DNA from: an uncultured Clostridia bacterium
GTDB taxonomy: Bacteria; Bacillota; Clostridia; Oscillospirales; Oscillospiraceae
Assembly: GCA_946187475.1 (NCBI GenBank)
Contig: CAMHRJ010000096.1
Span: 1 to 7,541, forward strand
Reading direction: 5' to 3'
Length of the DNA stretch: 7,541 nucleotides
Shown here: one piece after another, positions 1 through 4,706 of the stretch
How the letters are laid out: each line of letters starts with the position of its first letter
Numbering within the stretch: position 1 is the stretch's first letter
The notes under the pieces: generated by a model
Seen by the model: only the letters and a program-made list of their open reading frames with translations
Told to the model about the DNA's origin: nothing
Databases searched by the model: none
Position numbers and translations under genes: made by a program

Positions 1-10
1 GCATGGCTGC

Positions 11-39
11 ATTGTAGCACAAATTTACCAACTGGTCAA
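11..39 (-). promoter_or_regulatory. Divergent promoter reading leftward out of the window
   Basis: Read on the minus strand, a TTGACC -35 box (39-34) is followed by a 17-base spacer and a TACAAT -10 box (16-11). The -10 is preceded by TGC, an extended -10 element. This is a near-consensus housekeeping promoter whose transcript would start within the first few bases of the window, so its gene lies outside. A promoter back to back with the metal operon promoter and sharing an operator is the usual arrangement for a local regulator gene. That identity is inference. Confidence 0.6.
25..38. promoter_or_regulatory. Operator-like palindrome O1
   Basis: TTACCA-AC-TGGTCA is a near-perfect palindrome (5 of 6 arm positions pair). 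It is almost the same sequence as the palindrome at 81-94: over 17 bases starting at 25 and 81 only two positions differ. It lies inside the leftward promoter, covering its -35 box and part of the spacer, and just upstream of the rightward -35 box. A bound dimer could therefore control both promoters. The form (6-base arms, 2-base centre) would suit a TetR-type or similar dimeric repressor. It does not resemble the CopY box (TACAnnTGTA). Confidence 0.6.
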
Positions 40-52
40 CAAAAGTGTTGAC
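35..52. repeat. Inverted repeat spanning both -35 boxes
   Basis: GTCAACA (35-41) and TGTTGAC (46-52) are perfect inverted arms around a 4-base centre. Each arm contains most of one -35 box of the two divergent promoters. The symmetry could simply reflect two facing TTGAC boxes, or it could be a third binding site. The sequence cannot separate these. Confidence 0.45.
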
Positions 53-76
53 AGGAGCAGTAAAGTATGCTACTTT
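48..76 (+). promoter_or_regulatory. Promoter of the metal-handling operon
   Basis: A perfect TTGACA -35 box (48-53) is followed by a 17-base spacer and TACTTT (71-76) as -10. The -10 itself is weak (3 of 6 consensus positions) but carries the TGC of an extended -10 at 68-70. Transcription would start near 83-84, inside the palindrome at 81-94. This leaves an untranslated leader of about 50 bases before the first start codon at 136. A consensus -35 with an operator on +1 is typical of a repressible promoter. Confidence 0.65.
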
Positions 77-80
77 TAAA

Positions 81-94
81 TTACCAAGTGGTAA
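81..94. promoter_or_regulatory. Operator-like palindrome O2 over the transcription start
   Basis: TTACCA-AG-TGGTAA is a perfect palindrome with 6-base arms, twin of the site at 25-38 at a centre-to-centre distance of 56 bases. It covers the predicted transcription start of the rightward promoter. A possible weak extra half site (CGGTAAAT) follows at 107-114. The pair of sites flanking the promoter suggests tight repression or looping by one dimeric regulator, which is not encoded in the window. Confidence 0.65.
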
Positions 95-135
95 ACATAG
101 ATCAAACGGTAAATTAAAATCAGGAGGAACCGATC

Positions 136-648
136 ATGACACTGGAACAGGAAAAGAAAACAGCCGCCTTTCTGGACAGTCGCCTGGACGACGAAACCGC
201 AGCCAAGGTGGAGAAGTGGAATCTGGCGCTGCTGGGCATGACCCTGGCCCACGACGCGGACCACATCCTGCAGGCCCGCCGCTGGCACTATCACATCCCG
301 CTGCAGCTTTGGGTCATCAATCTGGCAGTTTACGTGCTGCCCACGGTGACGGAGTTCCTGGTTCGCAACAAGCGGGCCGCTTCCTTCAGCGCTGCCGCGA
401 TCGGCAGCCTGCTCACCACCGTGGCCTTCAACAAGGTCCACTTCTGGAAGCCCACCACCGACGTCTGGGGCGTCTGGAACAACAACTACTTTAAAATCAA
501 CAAGGGCGTCTGGCACGAGGGCCAGTGGATCCAGGGCATCAAGTGGTATGACTGGGCGCTGCTGCTGGACCTGGTGGTGCTGTGCATCCCCATGACCACC
601 AAAATGCTGCAGATGCGCAGGGAGCATAAGGAGCAGCTGGAAAAGTAA
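136..648 (+). CDS. Small His/Trp-rich integral membrane protein, unknown function
   Basis: I do not recognise a named family with confidence. The start at 136 is fixed by AGGAGG at 122-127, eight bases upstream. The 170-residue product has a charged cytoplasmic-looking N-terminus (1-27), then a short hydrophobic stretch at 29-38 ending in the motif HDADH (39-43). More His follow at 51 and 53 (WHYH). Further likely helices lie at about 55-76, 84-103 and 138-155. Between the last two is a Trp/Asn-rich loop with W104, W111, W114, W126, W131, H102 and H127. The C-terminus is basic and charged. An HDxDH motif next to a helix also occurs, from memory, in uncharacterised actinobacterial membrane proteins; this could be a relative. 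Clustered His beside the membrane could bind metal, which is inference from motif and context. It is the promoter-proximal gene of the operon and is separated from the ATPase by a hairpin. There are no cysteines apart from C150, so it is not a CxxC metal carrier. Confidence 0.85.
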   Translation: MTLEQEKKTAAFLDSRLDDETAAKVEKWNLALLGMTLAHDADHILQARRWHYHIPLQLWVINLAVYVLPTVTEFLVRNKRAASFSAAAIGSLLTTVAFNKVHFWKPTTDVWGVWNNNYFKINKGVWHEGQWIQGIKWYDWALLLDLVVLCIPMTTKMLQMRREHKEQLEK

Positions 649-657
649 AGCGGAGAG

Positions 658-691
658 AGACGACAGGGCTGCATCGGCGCTGTCGTCTTTT
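658..691 (+). terminator. Hairpin with short T run: leaky terminator or attenuator
   Basis: AGACGACAG (658-666) pairs with CTGTCGTCT (680-688), nine base pairs around a 13-base loop that can add a few inner G-C pairs, followed by T688-T691. The run of only four T suggests incomplete termination. It lies between the first gene's stop (648) and the Shine-Dalgarno of the ATPase (AGAGGTG, 693-699), with no clear promoter in the gap. The ATPase genes therefore probably depend on read-through, so the hairpin would set their level relative to gene 1, or serve as an RNA processing or stability element. Confidence 0.55.
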
Positions 692-705
692 CAGAGGTGT
701 TATCC

Positions 706-3042
706 ATGAAAACCATTACCCTGACTATTCTCGGCATGGACTGTGCCGCCTGCGCCTCCACGCTGGAGCGTACGCTTCGGCGGCAGAAGGGCGTGGAGCG
801 CGCAGCGGTGAACTATACCGCCGGCACCATGGAGCTGACCTATGACGACGGTCAGCGCACGCTGGAGGATGTGGTTCTGGCTGTGAAAAAGGCGGGCTTT
901 CGCGTCCCCGTGGAGGAGGCCGACCTCGTCCTGTCTCCCGGTGCGGACGTCGAAGCCGCAATGGAAGCCTTGCGCAAGGTTTATGGCGTCTGCGACGTGG
1001 AAGTGCGCCCGGAGGGGAAGCTCCTGGTGTCCTTCCGGCCGGTGGGCGTCGACAGCCGAACTCTGCTGGAGGCCGTCCGAGCCGCAGGCGCAGACGCGGA
1101 AGTGACGGACTTTCGCGCCGGGGAGGAATACTACCAGCTGGACACGCGCATGCGTCTGCTGCGGATGCTGGCGGCAGCCTTCGGGCTGACCGCTCCGCTG
1201 ATGCTGGAGCTGCATCCCAAGGCGCAGTTCCTTCTGGGCACGGCACTGCAGTTCGGCCCCGGCCGGTATTTCCACGCAGGCGCATGGCGGAATCTCCGAA
1301 ACCGCACCTTCGGCATGGACCTTCTGGTGTCCCTCTCCAGCTCCATCATCTGGCTCTACAGCAGCTTTGTGGCCCTAACCAGAAAGAAAAACTTCACCCT
1401 CTACTTCACCTCCCAGGGCGTGCTGCTGAGCCTGATCCTCTTCGGCAAATATATGGAACAGGTGGCAGCAGGGGAGGCCGGCGCCGCCATTCGCAAGCTG
1501 CTGCGGCTCCAGCCCGCCTCCGCCATGGTGCGCCGGGACGGTGTCTGGAAGGAGCTCGCGGCAGAACAGATCCGCACCGGGGATGAGATCCTGCTTCGCC
1601 CCGGGGAGCGCATCCCGGCGGACGGCGTGATTCTCACCGGCGGGTGCGCCGTGGACGAATCCATGCTCACCGGCGAGAGCATGCCCATGGACAAGACGGC
1701 GGGCGACCAGCTGGTGGGCGGCAGCCTGAACCGCTCCGGCTCCGTCACCTACCGGGCCACGACCCTGGGCAAGGACTCCGTCCTGCAGCAGATCGTCGCC
1801 ATGGTGCGACAGGCCCAGACGGAGAAAGCCCCGGTCCAGCGCTTTGCCGATGCGGTGGCCCAGTGGTTCGTGCCCGGGGTCATGGCTGCGGCGGCGGGCA
1901 CCTTTGCCCTCTGGTTTTTCCGGCTCAAAAAGGGCGATCTGGAGCGGGCGCTCCTGAACGCCTGCGACGTGCTCACAGTGGCCTGCCCCTGCGCTCTGGG
2001 CCTCGCCACGCCCACGGCCCTGATGGTGGGCTCCGGCACTGGCGCGGAGCGGGGCGTGCTCTTCAAAAACGGCGGCGCCCTGGAAACCGCCTGGAAGGCC
2101 GACACCATCGTCTTCGACAAGACCGGCACCCTCACCCTCGGCCAGCCGCGGCTCACGGATGTCTGCCCGCTGCCCGGTGTGACAGAGGACGAACTGCTCT
2201 CCGTGGCCGCCGCCATCGAGACCCGCTCCGATCACCCGATCGCCAAAGCCGTGACGGCCTGCGGGGAAGGGGACTCGGATTTGGAGATCACCGATTTTGC
2301 GTACATCCCCGGTCGCGGCGTTCAGGGAAAAATCGCCGGGGAGGCGGTGCTCTGCGGAAACCGTGGGCTGCTGAAAGAGCACGGCGTGTCTCTCACGGAA
2401 CTGGAGCGGCTGCCCGACCTGCGCAAGGAAGCGAAAACGGAGCTCTGCGTCGCGAAAAACGGGAAGCTGCTGGGCGTTCTGGGGGTGGCGGACGTGCTGC
2501 GCCCGGATGCAGCCGAGACCGTCGCCGCCCTGAAAGCTCAGGGCAGGGAACTCTGGATGCTGACCGGCGACCATGCGGAGACCGCCGGTGCCATCGCCGC
2601 CCAGGCGGGCATCGACCATGTGCGTGCCGGCGTGCTGCCGGAGGACAAGGTGCGGACCATCCGGGACCTGCAAGCCCGGGACAAGACCGTCTGCATGGTG
2701 GGCGACGGCATCAACGACACTCCCGCCCTCGCTGCGGCGGACGTCTCCGTCGCCATGGGCACCGGGTCGGACGTGGCCATCGAATCCGCCGGGATCCTTC
2801 TGCCCGCCGGCAAGCTCACGAAGCTGACGGAGGCGTTTTCCATCTCCGGGAAAACCATGCGCGTGGTGCGGCAGAACCTCCGCTGGGCGCTGGGCTATAA
2901 CGCCGTCAGTATCACGGCGGCCGCTGCGGGACTCCTGCACCCGTCCCTGTGCGCCATGGCCATGTCCCTGAGCTCCATCGGCGTGCTGATGAACTCCCTG
3001 CGGCTGCAGAAGCTTGGGAAGAAAAAGGAGCGTGACCGCTGA
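706..3042 (+). CDS. copA: P1B-type heavy-metal ATPase, copper (Cu+/Ag+) exporter type
   Basis: An ATP-driven membrane pump moving a soft metal out of the cytoplasm, about 778 residues. The ATG at 706 is chosen over the GTG at 697 because the Shine-Dalgarno AGAGGTG (693-699) lies six bases before it and the HMA fold begins at once. Residues 1-68 form an HMA domain with C13-A-A-C16. A second HMA-like domain (about 72-134) has lost its CxxC. Helices follow at about 151-167, 173-193, 204-224 and 232-251. Then come the actuator TGE (322-324), the CPC metal-site motif (427-429, in CPCALGLATP), phosphorylated D471 in DKTGTLT, HP (510-511) in the nucleotide domain, TGD (620-622) and GDGIND (666-671). 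The last helices carry Y731-N732 and M753-S-L-S-S757. CPC plus YN plus MxxSS is the known P1B-1 signature for monovalent copper or silver. One oddity is that the first HMA motif reads GMDC, a form more typical of Zn/Cd/Pb pumps such as ZntA. The gene overlaps the next by one base (TGATG). Family is certain; metal is probable. Confidence 0.95.
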   Translation: MKTITLTILGMDCAACASTLERTLRRQKGVERAAVNYTAGTMELTYDDGQRTLEDVVLAVKKAGFRVPVEEADLVLSPGADVEAAMEALRKVYGVCDVEVRPEGKLLVSFRPVGVDSRTLLEAVRAAGADAEVTDFRAGEEYYQLDTRMRLLRMLAAAFGLTAPLMLELHPKAQFLLGTALQFGPGRYFHAGAWRNLRNRTFGMDLLVSLSSSIIWLYSSFVALTRKKNFTLYFTSQGVLLSLILFGKYMEQVAAGEAGAAIRKLLRLQPASAMVRRDGVWKELAAEQIRTGDEILLRPGERIPADGVILTGGCAVDESMLTGESMPMDKTAGDQLVGGSLNRSGSVTYRATTLGKDSVLQQIVAMVRQAQTEKAPVQRFADAVAQWFVPGVMAAAAGTFALWFFRLKKGDLERALLNACDVLTVACPCALGLATPTALMVGSGTGAERGVLFKNGGALETAWKADTIVFDKTGTLTLGQPRLTDVCPLPGVTEDELLSVAAAIETRSDHPIAKAVTACGEGDSDLEITDFAYIPGRGVQGKIAGEAVLCGNRGLLKEHGVSLTELERLPDLRKEAKTELCVAKNGKLLGVLGVADVLRPDAAETVAALKAQGRELWMLTGDHAETAGAIAAQAGIDHVRAGVLPEDKVRTIRDLQARDKTVCMVGDGINDTPALAAADVSVAMGTGSDVAIESAGILLPAGKLTKLTEAFSISGKTMRVVRQNLRWALGYNAVSITAAAAGLLHPSLCAMAMSLSSIGVLMNSLRLQKLGKKKERDR

Positions 3043-3251
3043 TGCAAGACGCGGTTTTCAAAACCTATGTAAGGGGCATCTGGTGCGTCCAGTGCCCGGA
3101 GCTGATCCTCTCCGGGCTGCTGCAAAGGCGCGGCGTCATCGACGCAGACGTGGCCTATTACCAGTCCCTTGTGACGGTGCGGTATGACCCGGAGATCGTG
3201 ACGGAAGAGACTCTCCGCGAGGCGCTGACGGACCTGCTATCCGCCCTTTGA
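3042..3251 (+). CDS. Small HMA-domain metal carrier, apparently frameshifted near its end
   Basis: A 69-residue HMA (heavy-metal-associated) protein like CopZ-type chaperones. The metal loop reads G12-I-W-C15-V-Q-C18, and the rest follows the ferredoxin-like pattern (helix, DADVAYYQSLVTVRYDP strands, EETLREALTDL helix). The start is fixed by the TGATG overlap with the ATPase stop and by AAGGAG at 3025-3030. Such proteins bind Cu+ between two Cys and pass it to a partner, here presumably the neighbouring ATPase or the HMA-fused membrane protein. HMA domains usually end in a G-Y-P-like turn after the last helix. Here the frame instead ends LLSAL-stop, while the +1 frame continues with YPPF and 22 more plausible residues. 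The annotated protein therefore either lost its true C-terminus by an indel near 3234-3240 or the sequence has an error. The metal loop is intact, so a function is still possible. Confidence 0.8.
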   Translation: MQDAVFKTYVRGIWCVQCPELILSGLLQRRGVIDADVAYYQSLVTVRYDPEIVTEETLREALTDLLSAL

Positions 3252-3318
3252 CCGGAAGCCCACGGTGCTGGAACGGATGGCGGCAAAGCTGAGACATCTG
3301 GTCGGAGGAGCATCATGA
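3238..3318 (+). other. Displaced C-terminal reading frame of the small HMA protein
   Basis: In the +1 frame relative to the HMA ORF, codons from 3238 read YPPFDRKPTV, then a basic, helix-like stretch (about LERMAAKLRHLV), then GGAS and a TGA at 3316-3318. That TGA overlaps the next ATG (3315) as ATGA, the same tight coupling seen elsewhere in this window. The stretch lacks its own start and Shine-Dalgarno. In the following gene the equivalent place reads KMGYPVGKG, so YP lines up with the expected end of an HMA domain. With an undamaged frame the small protein would be about 91-92 residues with a basic tail. Confidence 0.6.
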
Positions 3319-4217
3319 GTACGCAGACCTTTCAGAAACGGGTGGACGGCATCATCTGTCCCAACTGCACCTATGAGATCAACGCACGGCTGAAACGGGT
3401 GGACGGGATCCTCAGTGCTAAAACCGGCTACATCAAGAGCGAGGTCACGGCGGAGTACGACCCGGACCGCATCACGGAGCCGGAGATCGCGGCGCAGCTC
3501 GCCAAAATGGGCTACCCGGTGGGAAAGGGGAGAAGCAATCTGCTCTCCGACGCCCTGGCCATCCTCTGTATCGCGGCGCTGTACTTCCTGCTGACGGGGC
3601 TCATGGGCGCGGTGCCCATGCCCATGGCGGAGCGGGGCATGTCCCTGGGCCTGGTCTTTCTCACGGGCCTTCTGGGCGGCGTCCACTGCATCGGCATGTG
3701 CGGCGGCATCATGCTCACCCAGCACAATGCCCTCGCTTACAACGGCGGCCGCATGGTGGGCTATACGGTCATGGGCGGCGTCTTCGGCGCGGTGGGTAGC
3801 GCCCTGGTGTTCACTGCGGGGATGAAAAGCGCGGTGTTCATCGTGGCCGGCGGACTCGTGATCCTCATCGGTCTGCAGATGTGGGGCGTACCGCTGCTGC
3901 GCAAGCTCCGCCCGGGGCTTCCGAGTCCCTGCGGGCGCCGGGGAAAGCCCTTTGTCATCGGCCTGCTCACCGGCGTGATGCCCTGCGGGATGCTGACCTC
4001 CATGTGGTTCGTGGCGGCCTCGGCAGCCTCGGCTGCAAAAGGCGCCGCGATCATGCTGGTGTTCGGTCTGGGCACCTGCGTGTGTATGCTCCTGTTCGGC
4101 CTTCTTGGCGACGCGGTTACGCGAAAATACAACAAATACATCCTCAAAGCCAGCACCATCCTCATCATCACCATGGGCCTGATGCTGCTGGTGAAAGGCA
4201 TCCAGATTCTCGCATAA
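3315..4217 (+). CDS. HMA domain fused to DsbD/TauE-SafE-like seven-helix membrane protein
   Basis: A 300-residue membrane protein started by ATG at 3315 after GGAGGAG (3304-3310). Residues 1-70 are an HMA domain with I14-C15-P-N-C18. About seven hydrophobic helices follow, near 80-100, 109-131, 146-168, 171-191, 211-235, 240-264 and 278-297. The helix at 109-131 ends in GGVHCIGMCGG (H124, C125, C129) and the one after the midpoint loop carries V-M-P-C224-G. These paired motifs mark the DsbD_2 / sulfite exporter TauE-SafE-like family, whose relatives accompany copper pumps and cbb3 oxidase assembly genes and, in DsbD/CcdA, carry electrons across the membrane through such cysteines. The N-terminal HMA would face the cytoplasm and could receive or deliver metal. 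Whether this protein transports metal, moves reductant to keep copper as Cu+, or serves cuproprotein assembly cannot be decided here. It is the last gene of the operon. Family assignment is good; the role is inference. Confidence 0.88.
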   Translation: MSTQTFQKRVDGIICPNCTYEINARLKRVDGILSAKTGYIKSEVTAEYDPDRITEPEIAAQLAKMGYPVGKGRSNLLSDALAILCIAALYFLLTGLMGAVPMPMAERGMSLGLVFLTGLLGGVHCIGMCGGIMLTQHNALAYNGGRMVGYTVMGGVFGAVGSALVFTAGMKSAVFIVAGGLVILIGLQMWGVPLLRKLRPGLPSPCGRRGKPFVIGLLTGVMPCGMLTSMWFVAASAASAAKGAAIMLVFGLGTCVCMLLFGLLGDAVTRKYNKYILKASTILIITMGLMLLVKGIQILA

Positions 4218-4260
4218 AACACCAGAGGCATGGGAAAATCCATGCCTCTGGTGTTATTAT
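4218..4260 (+). terminator. Strong hairpin terminator of the metal operon, possibly bidirectional
   Basis: Positions 4218-4233 and 4240-4255 form a perfect 16-base-pair stem with a loop of about six bases (GAAAAT), starting directly after the stop codon of the last gene. On the plus strand the following tract is T-rich but interrupted (TTATTATATTA). On the minus strand the stem is followed by TTTTATG, so it could also stop transcripts arriving from the right. Confidence 0.8.
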
Positions 4261-4628
4261 ATTATGTAAACTATTACTCCCACTCGATCACGAGTTCTTT
4301 CACTTAAACAATTTTGTATGGGTGATTTATCACACAGTATTTTGATTGCCTCTATTATCCATTGAATATAGGCTATCCGATTTTCTGTTGCCATGGTGTT
4401 GCCACAGTAAAAAAGCTGACCAAAAATACACCTGCGTACAGTTCATCAGTTTAAAGTGATATTACACCATATCTTTCGAATTGTCCAGAGTCAGTTTCGT
4501 TCATGAGCTGTTTCGGCGACGGTTTAATCTGCAAAGTATTGAATTTTAGTTTTGTATAAACCATGCATGCGATACCGAACAAGATACATTTTACAATGTT
4601 TTTCACCGATTTTATTACAATAACGTAT
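4261..4628. other. AT-rich intergenic stretch, possible gene relics
   Basis: This stretch is visibly richer in A and T than the genes on either side and contains no gene I can support. On the minus strand, partly open frames follow one another without good Shine-Dalgarno signals. One runs from about 4645 to a TAA near 4451; its frame continues after that stop to about 4380 (TDELYAGVFLVSFFTVATPW). In another frame a 45-codon ORF, 4394-4257, begins MATENRIAYIQW. Together they look like pieces of a decayed gene, but no family is recognisable. No tRNA, CRISPR or transposon end was seen. Confidence 0.35.
4274..4288 (-). other. guaA 3'-end-like short sequence, possible attachment-site remnant
   Basis: Read on the minus strand, ATC GAG TGG GAG TAA encodes I-E-W-E-stop, the typical end of GMP synthase GuaA. 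The preceding codons (KELV) do not follow GuaA. An in-frame stop lies only 27 bases upstream of the ATC start (4304-4306), so this is no gene. The 3' end of guaA is a known insertion site for genomic islands, which leave a short copy of the gene end at their far boundary. A 15-base match recalled from memory is weak evidence; chance is a real alternative. Confidence 0.25.
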
Positions 4629-4630
4629 GA

Positions 4631-4661
4631 AAATGAGCAGGGCACGAAATGTACCCTGCTC
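4631..4661 (-). terminator. Terminator of the ABC transporter operon
   Basis: On the minus strand GAGCAGGG (4661-4654) pairs with CCCTGCTC (4642-4635), eight base pairs with a short, partly paired loop, followed by ATTTTCAT. It lies about 45 bases after the permease stop codon (4707-4709), where a terminator is expected. It faces the plus-strand operon, whose own hairpin is about 380 bases away. Confidence 0.65.
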
Positions 4662-4706
4662 TGAATCTTCTATAGTTAAGCAGATTATTCGGATTCCAAT
4701 CTTACC

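Noticed and set aside
81..94. O2 palindrome as a CopY-type or CsoR-type copper operator
   Set aside because: It lacks the TACAnnTGTA core of CopY boxes and the G/C-rich arms of CsoR sites; the TTACCA arms suit another regulator family.
45..494. Plus-strand frame of 149 codons overlapping the first gene
   Set aside because: Its start lies in the promoter itself and its text is Gly/His/Arg-rich out-of-frame translation. The frame starting at 136 has the ribosome site and membrane-protein pattern.
697..705. Alternative GTG start for the ATPase, adding three residues
   Set aside because: The GTG lies within the Shine-Dalgarno that serves the ATG at 706, and HMA domains begin close to that ATG.
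1644..2900. Plus-strand 418-codon frame within the ATPase gene
   Set aside because: Arg/Gly/His-rich shadow translation of the same GC-rich gene in another frame; no domain or start signal.
1375..2940. Long minus-strand open frame of 521 codons inside the ATPase gene
   Set aside because: It is antisense to a gene whose every catalytic motif is intact. Its composition is low in hydrophobic order and rich in G, H, R and Q, as expected from the complement of GC-rich codons. No ribosome site was seen.
4380..4400. Short direct repeat GTTGCCA near 4387 as a mobile element end or repeat array
   Set aside because: Only two copies of seven bases, with no flanking inverted repeats, transposase or regular spacing.
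4451..4645. Minus-strand 64-codon frame in the intergenic region as a real gene
   Set aside because: Its GTG start lies inside the terminator hairpin of the permease operon and has no ribosome site. Kept only as a possible relic.
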